Shown: positions 6,485 through 11,432 of the stretch, piece after piece | How positions within the stretch are numbered: position 1 is the stretch's first letter | Layout of the letters: each line of letters opens with the position of its first letter | NCBI GenBank assembly: GCA_945870575.1 | Contig: CAMBSK010000048.1 | Coordinates: 1 to 11,432 of the forward strand | Reading direction: 5' to 3' | Length of the DNA stretch: 11,432 nucleotides | DNA from: Bordetella parapertussis | GTDB taxonomy: Bacteria > Pseudomonadota > Gammaproteobacteria > Burkholderiales > Burkholderiaceae_C | The notes under the pieces: generated by a model | Database searches by the model: none | What the model saw: only the letters and a program-made list of their open reading frames with translations | What the model was told of the DNA's origin: nothing | Translations under genes and position numbers: made by a program

Positions 6485-7462
6485 ATGAATGAAAACCCTC
6501 GCACCGACTTGTTTCCTCCGATCGAGCCCTATCGGCATGGTTTTTTGCCCGCGCAGGACGGGCACAGCGTTTATTTTGAAGAATGCGGCTCTGCCAAAGG
6601 CCTGCCAGTGGTGTTTTTGCACGGCGGGCCCGGCAGCGGTTGCGGCCCCAAGCATAGGCAATTGTTCAATCCCCGCAGTACACGGGTAGTGCTGTTCGAC
6701 CAGCGCGGCTGCGGTCGCAGCACCGCAGACCGACCCTTGCATGCCAACACCACGGCTCACTTAATTCAGGACATGGAGCGCTTGCGCGAGCATCTGGGCA
6801 TAGACCGCTGGCTGGTTGTCGGCGGCTCCTGGGGCGGCGGACTGGGGCTGGCGTATGCGTCAGCCCATCCGCAAGCCTGCCTGGGCGCGGTGATACGCGG
6901 TGTCTTCCTGTCTCGCCCTGGTGATGTGCAATGGTTTTTCCACGACGCAGGCCAGTGCATGCCCGACGCCTGGGAGTTGCTCGCGCTGCATTTAAGCGGC
7001 ACCCTGCCGCAGGACTGCTGCGAACGTATCTGCCGCCACATGCTGCACGCCGATGACGCAGATGCACTGGTGCTGGCCCGGGCCTGGCAGTCCTGGGAAA
7101 ACGCTGTGACCAACCGCAGCTACACCCCGGCTGCAGCCACCGGGCTGGACGATAAGTCTGCCCAGGCGCTGCTGGCCAAGTACAGGTTGCAAAGCCATTA
7201 TTTGTTGAACCGGTGCTTTTTCCCGCAAGACGGTTTGCTAAGCCATTTAGCCGCCATACGAGACCTGCCGCTGCACATAGTGCATGGCCGCTTAGACTGG
7301 ATTTGTCTGCCCGAGGCCGCCTGGGCGGTGCACCGGGCCTTGCCGCACAGTCGGCTCAACCTGGTGGACAACGCAGGCCACAATCCGTTTGAAGCACCGA
7401 TGACCGGCGCTCTGGTGCAAGCGATTGAAACCATGGTTCAACAACTTTCTGCCAAAGGCTGA
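6485..7462 (+). CDS. pip: Prolyl iminopeptidase (alpha/beta hydrolase, S33 family)
   Basis: This enzyme removes N-terminal proline from peptides and is usually cytoplasmic. The 325-residue product matches the family length (about 315). It has HGGPG (46-50) for the oxyanion hole, DQRGCGRS (72-79), the nucleophile elbow GGSWGG (113-118, Ser115), GRLD with Asp271, and NAGH with His299. This forms a full catalytic triad spaced as in known proline iminopeptidases. The N-terminus (YRHGFLPAQDGHSVYFEECG) is also typical. ATG 6485 gives the family start, but the ribosome-binding site is poor (only GGCCGGG). The histidine kinase gene begins six bases after its stop, so the two are probably co-transcribed. 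It is divergent from pqqA. A role in trimming PqqA-derived peptides is conceivable, but the only proline in PqqA is residue 6. Confidence 0.92.
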   Translation: MNENPRTDLFPPIEPYRHGFLPAQDGHSVYFEECGSAKGLPVVFLHGGPGSGCGPKHRQLFNPRSTRVVLFDQRGCGRSTADRPLHANTTAHLIQDMERLREHLGIDRWLVVGGSWGGGLGLAYASAHPQACLGAVIRGVFLSRPGDVQWFFHDAGQCMPDAWELLALHLSGTLPQDCCERICRHMLHADDADALVLARAWQSWENAVTNRSYTPAAATGLDDKSAQALLAKYRLQSHYLLNRCFFPQDGLLSHLAAIRDLPLHIVHGRLDWICLPEAAWAVHRALPHSRLNLVDNAGHNPFEAPMTGALVQAIETMVQQLSAKG

Positions 7463-7468
7463 CCACGC

Positions 7469-8827
7469 ATGTCCTTAAGACTTCAAATCAATCTGATCAT
7501 TGGCGTGCTGCTGGCTACCTTTGCATCTTTGCTGATTGCCTTTCAACTGCAAGACACACGCCAAAGTGTGGACGATGAAATGGAAGGCGCCAACATGGTG
7601 GCCACCCAGTTGCTGTCGCGTCTGCAAGCCGCCAACCAGCAGACCAGCCTGATCGAAATGAAGGATTTTTTAAACAAAGTCGGACGGGTTCGCGCCAATG
7701 AAATTGAACTGCTGGACGACAGCGGTTACATGATTTATAACTCGCCGCCGCCAGTTTACAAAGCCGGACGCGACGCGCCTGCGTGGTACAGCAACATCGT
7801 GTCGCCCGCAGTCAAAACGCAGGAAATTGAATTGGAAAAAGGTCGTTTACTGGTACGCGCCGACCCCTCGCGGGCGGTGCTTGACGGTTGGGACGATTTC
7901 GTGCCTTTGCTGGTGACGATTTTGTTTGGCATGGTCAGCGGTATGTTGCTGGTCAGTTGGTTGGTAGGACGCGCCTTGCAACCTATTCAACAAGTCGTTA
8001 AAGGACTGTACGAGATCGGTAAAGGCGACTACGACACCCGCCTGCCCGGCATGCGCGGACAGGAAGCGCAGTTGATGGGAAGCGCTTTCAATGCCATGGC
8101 GCAATCGCTGCAAGACGGTATGTCGGAGCGCGAAAAAGCCCGCGAAGCCACGCTGGCACTGGCGCAGAACAGGGAGTTGACGCAAGTGATTCAAACCCGG
8201 ATTGAAGAAGTGCGCGGACAGATTGCCCGTGAATTGCACGACGAACTCGGCCAGCAGGTCACCGCCATCAAAAGCGTAGGCATGGCGATTGCCCACCGCG
8301 CCAAAGGGGTGGACACGCAGATAGAAGCCTCGGCACGCATGGTCATGGATTGCGCCGATGCCATTTACGAAGAAGTACACCAGTTAGTGACCAAGCTCAG
8401 ACCACTGGCGCTGGACCGTTTCGGCTTGCAGGATACCTTGCAGGATTTGCTAGAGGAGGCGCGCAGCCGACACCCCGGCTTGCAATTAAGCATGCTCATA
8501 GAAGCGCCACTGGACCGACTGGAAGACAACCTGGCAACGGCCACCTACCGCATCATGCAAGAGTCATTGACCAATGCCTTGCGGCACGCGCAAGCCAGCA
8601 GGATTGACATGAAGGTCGTCGTTGTCAACGATGAATTGCACTTGGAAATACGCGATAACGGACAAGGCCCATCGGCGGATTGGCAGCAGTCGGGCCATTT
8701 CGGCGTCATCGGCATGAGCGAGCGAGCCCAAGGACTTGGCGGTCACCTGCTGTTCGAGCCTTTGCAGCCGCAGGGCGCTCGTGTGCTGGCGGTTTTGCCG
8801 CTCAGACACAATAGCGACCATGGCTAA
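7469..8827 (+). CDS. Membrane sensor histidine kinase, NarL-system type (MoxY-like)
   Basis: This is a 452-residue sensor kinase. TM1 is at about 7-27 and TM2 at about 144-167. A periplasmic domain of about 115 residues lies between them; its start, DTRQSVDDEMEGANMVATQLL, resembles the LapD/MoxY N-terminal sensor type. A HAMP segment (about 168-222, RALQPIQQVVKGL...GDYDTRLPG) and a coiled linker follow. The HisKA_3 box RELHDELGQQ has the phosphorylated His257. The ATPase domain has MQESLTNALRHAQ (N box), RDNGQG and GVIGMSERAQGLGG. All catalytic motifs are intact. The gene starts six bases after pip, with AAAGG ten bases upstream, and its stop overlaps the regulator start by 8 bases. MoxY-type kinases regulate methanol oxidation genes in Paracoccus; the nearby pqq cluster makes a related role likely, but the signal is unknown. 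Confidence 0.92.
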   Translation: MSLRLQINLIIGVLLATFASLLIAFQLQDTRQSVDDEMEGANMVATQLLSRLQAANQQTSLIEMKDFLNKVGRVRANEIELLDDSGYMIYNSPPPVYKAGRDAPAWYSNIVSPAVKTQEIELEKGRLLVRADPSRAVLDGWDDFVPLLVTILFGMVSGMLLVSWLVGRALQPIQQVVKGLYEIGKGDYDTRLPGMRGQEAQLMGSAFNAMAQSLQDGMSEREKAREATLALAQNRELTQVIQTRIEEVRGQIARELHDELGQQVTAIKSVGMAIAHRAKGVDTQIEASARMVMDCADAIYEEVHQLVTKLRPLALDRFGLQDTLQDLLEEARSRHPGLQLSMLIEAPLDRLEDNLATATYRIMQESLTNALRHAQASRIDMKVVVVNDELHLEIRDNGQGPSADWQQSGHFGVIGMSERAQGLGGHLLFEPLQPQGARVLAVLPLRHNSDHG

Positions 8828-9467
8828 ATTGAAAATCATGCTGGTGGACGATCATGCGGTGGTGCGTGGCGGCTTCAAAGTATTGCTGCAAACCTGGGAC
8901 GATGTCGAGGTGGTGGCCGAGGCATCCAGCGGTGAAGAAGCCTTACAACTCTATGAGCAACACCGCCCAGACGTGGTGGTAATGGACATCGCCATGGCCG
9001 GTATGGGCGGCATCGAAGCCATCAAACGCATGATCGCCAAAGACCCGGGCGCGCGGATTTTGTCGCTGTCGGCGCATGAAGACACCAGTTACTCCAAGCG
9101 TGCCCTGCAAGCTGGCGCGCTGGGTTATTTGTCCAAACGAACCGCACCCGAGGTATTGATAGACGCGATTCGACTGGTGGCACAGAAAAAACGTTTTATC
9201 GACCCGGTGATCGCCCAGCGCATGGCCATGCAGGATTTGGACGGCGACGAAAGCCCTATCGAAAAATTGTCGCCGCGTGAATTTGAAGTATTCATTCAGC
9301 TTGCGCGCGGTCAATCGGTGCAGCAAATTTCTGAAAGCCTCAAACTCTCGGCCTCCACCGTGGGCACGCATTTGTACAAGGTGAAACAAAAACTGCAACT
9401 GGCCAACCAGTCGGAAATCACCTTACTGGCCATGCGCCACGGTCTGTTGGACTCGGATGTGTCTTGA
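8820..9467 (+). CDS. Response regulator, NarL/FixJ (LuxR-HTH) family
   Basis: This is the partner of the upstream kinase, with 215 residues. The receiver domain (about 4-120) has the acidic pair Asp10/Asp11, phospho-acceptor Asp56 in VVVMDIAMAGMGG, Ser84 and Lys106 (GYLSKRTAPE), so it should be phosphorylatable. The C-terminal LuxR-type helix-turn-helix spans about 147-212 (LSPREFEVFIQLARGQSVQQ, then ISESLKLSASTVGTHLYKVK). The family resembles MoxX-type regulators of PQQ-dependent alcohol oxidation, but it could also be a general NarL-type regulator. The start is ATG 8820, overlapping the kinase stop in ATGGCTAA. A longer reading from 8736 would encode a Cys-rich stretch inside the kinase gene and is not real. 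Likely targets are nearby control regions such as that of pqqA, but no binding site is proven. Confidence 0.94.
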   Translation: MAKLKIMLVDDHAVVRGGFKVLLQTWDDVEVVAEASSGEEALQLYEQHRPDVVVMDIAMAGMGGIEAIKRMIAKDPGARILSLSAHEDTSYSKRALQAGALGYLSKRTAPEVLIDAIRLVAQKKRFIDPVIAQRMAMQDLDGDESPIEKLSPREFEVFIQLARGQSVQQISESLKLSASTVGTHLYKVKQKLQLANQSEITLLAMRHGLLDSDVS

Positions 9468-9473
9468 GGTTTT

Positions 9474-9493
9474 AATTCAATGGTTGAATTTTT
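9474..9493 (+). terminator. AT-rich inverted repeat after the response regulator
   Basis: AATTCAA (9474-9480) pairs perfectly with TTGAATT (9484-9490) around the loop TGG, followed by TTT. It begins seven bases after the regulator stop. It may be a weak terminator, or an operator in front of the barrel gene, since a -10-like TAAAAT follows at 9498-9503. The stem has no GC cap, so termination would be inefficient. Confidence 0.4.
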
Positions 9494-9524
9494 AGCCTAA
9501 AATCGACTTTTTCCAGGGAAAACC

Positions 9525-10067
9525 ATGAGAAAACTCATCACATTAACAACATTGACTTTGTTGTGCAGCACTTCAATAGCCCAGGAGCCCGCACTGCATT
9601 ACAACGAAGCCAGCTTGAGCTACGCGGCTTACAAATCCGGTTCCACCACTTACAACGGCTATGCCGCTGATGTGGGTGCCATGTTCACGCAGAACATTTA
9701 CGGCTTGGCCAATTACCAAAGCGTTGACAACGGTCACATTTCACAAAGCAAACTGGGACTCGGCTACAAAATGCCGGTTGGCGGTGGTGCGGACGGATTC
9801 TTCACCTTGAAGTATGAGTCAGACACAGAAACCGCGACTACCAACGGCTACAGCCTGGGGGCAGGCGTTCGTGCCAAAGTCACCGGAGACATGGACATCA
9901 TCGGCGGCTACAGCTACCGTATCATGGGCTCATTGAAAGATTACACATTTGACGCAGGTTTGAATTACAAGTTCAACAGCAGTATGTTTGGCAAGCTGGG
10001 TTACAGCAAAACCGCTGGTGACTCAAGTTCCTCGGCTTATGTTTTAGGCTTAGGCTTAAATTTCTGA
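9525..10067 (+). CDS. Small outer-membrane beta-barrel protein
   Basis: The 180-residue product has a signal peptide (MRKLITLTTLTLLCSTSIA, cleavage after Ala19). It is then made almost wholly of alternating strands rich in Tyr, Gly, Ser and Thr, such as ASLSYAAYKSG, SKLGLGYKMPVG, GYSLGAGVRAKV and FDAGLNYKF. It ends in YVLGLGLNF with a terminal Phe, the usual outer-membrane insertion signal. About 160 mature residues would suit an eight-stranded barrel like OmpX/OmpA. I do not recognise a specific family, ligand or partner. A good AGGGA (9515-9519) lies before the ATG. It is 57 bases downstream of the response regulator and may be its target or an independent unit. The Cys at residue 14 does not fit a lipobox because Leu precedes it. 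Confidence 0.8.
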   Translation: MRKLITLTTLTLLCSTSIAQEPALHYNEASLSYAAYKSGSTTYNGYAADVGAMFTQNIYGLANYQSVDNGHISQSKLGLGYKMPVGGGADGFFTLKYESDTETATTNGYSLGAGVRAKVTGDMDIIGGYSYRIMGSLKDYTFDAGLNYKFNSSMFGKLGYSKTAGDSSSSAYVLGLGLNF

Positions 10068-10106
10068 TGCTTGTCCCGCTTTGTTAAGCAGATTTGAGGA
10101 GTCAGC

Positions 10107-10132
10107 AAAAAGCGCCACTAGGGGCGCTTTTT
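10107..10132. terminator. Bidirectional terminator between barrel gene and aldolase gene
   Basis: AAAAAGCGCC (10107-10116) pairs perfectly over 10 bp with GGCGCTTTTT (10123-10132) around a 6-base loop. The A and T tracts make it work on both strands, ending the rightward barrel gene (stop at 10067) and the leftward aldolase gene (stop at 10153). Confidence 0.9.
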
Positions 10133-10152
10133 CATTGGTGGTTGGTAGCTGC

Positions 10153-10980
10153 TTAATCGTACAAATCCGGTTGGTCTTTGGAGATACGCGCCAGCAAAGG
10201 CTGAAACTGAAACCAGCCTGAATACGAAGAGCCGACGATAGGATAAGCCTGCTCTGCCGCGGCTTTGCTCACCGTTTTCAAAGGTTTGCCGTGTGAGGCG
10301 GCCTCGGCCATCAATTGGACTTGACAGCAACGCTCCATGGCGATGTACCACCAGGCGGCTGCCTCCACCGAGTCGCCTACCGTCAACAAACCATGGCTTT
10401 GCAAAATCACACCCTTGTTTTTACCTAGCGACTTGGCAAGGCGGTCGCCCTCGTCAACTTCCAGAACCACGCCTTCAAAATCGTTGTGCACCACGTGGTC
10501 GTTGTAAAAGGCACATGAGTCCAGTGAAATGATGTCCAGCGGCTTGCCAAGCGTCGCCCAGGCACGGCCGTGAGGCGCGTGTGTGTGAGCAGCGGCGACC
10601 ACGTCAGGGCGTGCATGGTGGATGCGTGAATGGATGGCGAATGCCGCCTCGTTCACAGGCAGAACGCCTTCGACCACATTGCCCCGGTGATCCACGCGAA
10701 GCAGGTCGGACACCTTGATGTGGCTGAAATGCATGCCGAAAGGATTAACCCAGAAAGTGTCAGTGAATTCTGGATCGCGCGCCGTGATGTGACCGGCCAC
10801 GCCCTCGTCAAAACCAAAGCGCGAGAACAGCCGGAATGACGCGGCCAGCATTTGTTTGCGGTGCAGGCGCTCTTCCTGCACATTGGCAAATTTTTTCGGC
10901 TGTGGCAATGCTGGCGACACGCCGTCGCCAAGTTTTTGATGGCGCTGGTGCATGGAAGAAAGTTCTGCGGGTGCGTTCAT
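10153..10980 (-). CDS. Class II aldolase/adducin family protein
   Basis: Class II aldolase/adducin proteins are usually zinc-dependent aldolases, epimerases or decarboxylating enzymes acting on sugar phosphates or hydroxy acids; the substrate here cannot be read from sequence. The 275-residue product has the domain at about 38-255. Landmarks are LFSRFGFDEGVAGHITARDP, WVNPFGMHFSHIKVSDLL, VNEAAFAIHSRIHHARPDV with a candidate catalytic Glu111, the zinc ligands His132 and His134 (AHTHAPHG), and the third His196 in ILQSHGLLTVG. So the metal site appears complete. The frame is open upstream to 11067, but ATG 10980 is chosen because AGGAG lies ten bases upstream and the extra residues are unlike the family. 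It is transcribed alone and converges on the barrel gene. A -10-like TATGAT upstream on the minus strand lacks a clear -35. Confidence 0.9.
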   Translation of the reverse strand: MNAPAELSSMHQRHQKLGDGVSPALPQPKKFANVQEERLHRKQMLAASFRLFSRFGFDEGVAGHITARDPEFTDTFWVNPFGMHFSHIKVSDLLRVDHRGNVVEGVLPVNEAAFAIHSRIHHARPDVVAAAHTHAPHGRAWATLGKPLDIISLDSCAFYNDHVVHNDFEGVVLEVDEGDRLAKSLGKNKGVILQSHGLLTVGDSVEAAAWWYIAMERCCQVQLMAEAASHGKPLKTVSKAAAEQAYPIVGSSYSGWFQFQPLLARISKDQPDLYD

Positions 10981-11247
10981 GGATGTTGTTCTCCTTGACG
11001 CATCATAAGTCGAATTCAATAGCTGGCGGAAGCGGTGTCTGAGACTTACCTTGTACTGTCTTGGCAAGTTTTGAGAACTATCGGCAAGCCCTAGCTATCG
11101 CTATTGACTCAATTTTGCAGATTTAATCGGCAAGAACTAGTTTTTGCCTATCTATCTGAGTGCCAATACTTTACCGTCGCGACCAACACCTCTTAAATCG
11201 TATTAAGGGGTTGATGGAGTAACAACTGTGGTAACGAAAGGCAAACC
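10981..11247. promoter_or_regulatory. Divergent aldolase / integrase intergenic region with repeats
   Basis: This stretch has no gene and looks more AT-rich than the rest of the window. It carries three copies of GGCAAG in the same orientation (11063-11068, 11083-11088, 11129-11134). The third forms the left end of a 20-bp near-palindrome. A second inverted repeat, CCTCTTAA-6-TTAAGGGG (11189-11210, 7 of 8 pairs), lies nearer the integrase. A weak promoter for the integrase may be TTGCCT (11144-11149) and TACTTT (11167-11172) at 17-base spacing. I found no tRNA or clear att core here. Confidence 0.45.
11129..11148. repeat. 20-bp near-palindrome upstream of the integrase
   Basis: GGCAAGAACT (11129-11138) and AGTTTTTGCC (11139-11148) are inverted copies with 9 of 10 matches, centred on CTAG and with no loop. 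This is the shape of a dimeric repressor site rather than an RNA hairpin. It overlaps the possible -35 of the integrase promoter, so repression of the integrase is plausible. Confidence 0.6.
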
Positions 11248-11432
11248 ATGCAGATGACAGACATTAGCCTCAAAAGGCTCAATAAGGTTGGCAGACACAC
11301 TGACGACCAAACCAAGGGACTTCACTTGTGGGTCAAACCATCCATGCAGATGTATTGGATATTCAGATACACCCTTAACGGTAAGCGAGTGGGCGTGAGT
11401 TTGGGTGCTTATCCTGAAATTGGGTTGAAAGC
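11248..11432 (+). CDS. Tyrosine recombinase / integrase, N-terminal arm-binding part (3' end outside window)
   Basis: This is the first 61 codons of a phage- or island-type integrase, open to the window edge. The product shows the arm-type DNA-binding domain (DUF4102 type): GLHLWVKPSMQMYWIFRYTL (24-43), then NGKRVGVSLGAYPEIGLK (44-61), which matches the usual G-L-x-L-x-V-K-P-S ... W-x-F-R-Y ... LGxYPxxxL pattern. The catalytic domain with its Arg/His/Tyr residues would lie beyond the window, so intactness cannot be judged. The start ATG 11248 has GAAAGG about seven bases upstream; a second ATG two codons later is possible. Base composition seems lower in GC than the neighbouring genes. It probably belongs to an integrated element extending to the right. 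Confidence 0.85.
   Translation, partial: MQMTDISLKRLNKVGRHTDDQTKGLHLWVKPSMQMYWIFRYTLNGKRVGVSLGAYPEIGLK

Noticed and set aside
8736..9467. Longer response regulator starting at 8736
   Set aside because: The added residues come from another frame of the kinase gene; the receiver domain begins right after ATG 8820.
10153..11067. Longer aldolase-family protein starting at 11067
   Set aside because: The added N-terminus is basic and not domain-like, and the AGGAG site supports ATG 10980.
10981..11247. tRNA gene as integration target beside the integrase
   Set aside because: No cloverleaf, T-loop GTTCGA-type motif or CCA-end-like segment could be found in this gap on either strand.
1..11432. CRISPR array or insertion sequence
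   Set aside because: No regularly spaced repeats, transposase frame or terminal inverted repeats are visible in the window.

Overview
The window looks like chromosomal DNA of a betaproteobacterium, probably Burkholderiales and perhaps Comamonadaceae. The basis is the gene order rpsA-ihfB-lapA-lapB, protein sequences of that type, moderately high GC, and ATG/GTG starts with tightly overlapping genes. The family-level assignment is an inference by eye, not a search result.

Positions 1-2563 (+) hold a conserved housekeeping block: the 3' part of rpsA (ribosomal protein S1), ihfB (IHF beta), and the overlapping pair lapA/lapB (envelope / LPS-assembly control). A terminator with a competing upstream hairpin lies between rpsA and ihfB. 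It is followed by a small gene for an exported helix-hairpin-helix protein (2704-2997, +), whose end overlaps the end of pqqE.

Positions 2987-6262 (-) hold a complete core PQQ biosynthesis cluster, pqqA-B-C-D-E. pqqA encodes the 24-residue precursor peptide and is missed by ordinary ORF length cut-offs. Two terminator-like hairpins separate pqqA from pqqB, and pqqB/C, pqqC/D and pqqD/E all overlap by a few bases. There is no pqqF-type protease and no PQQ-dependent dehydrogenase in the window.

Divergent from pqqA, across a 222-bp region with inverted repeats, is a + strand unit: a prolyl iminopeptidase (pip), a membrane histidine kinase and a NarL/LuxR-type response regulator (6485-9467). The kinase and regulator resemble the MoxY/MoxX type, and their place beside pqq suggests control of PQQ synthesis or PQQ-dependent alcohol oxidation (inference). 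A small outer-membrane beta-barrel gene (9525-10067) follows.

A bidirectional terminator (10107-10132) separates the barrel gene from a convergent class II aldolase/adducin-family gene (10153-10980, -). After a 267-bp, more AT-rich gap with a 20-bp near-palindrome and repeated GGCAAG motifs, the 5' end of a tyrosine-recombinase integrase (arm-binding domain) runs off the right edge. The right end is therefore probably the edge of an integrated mobile element.
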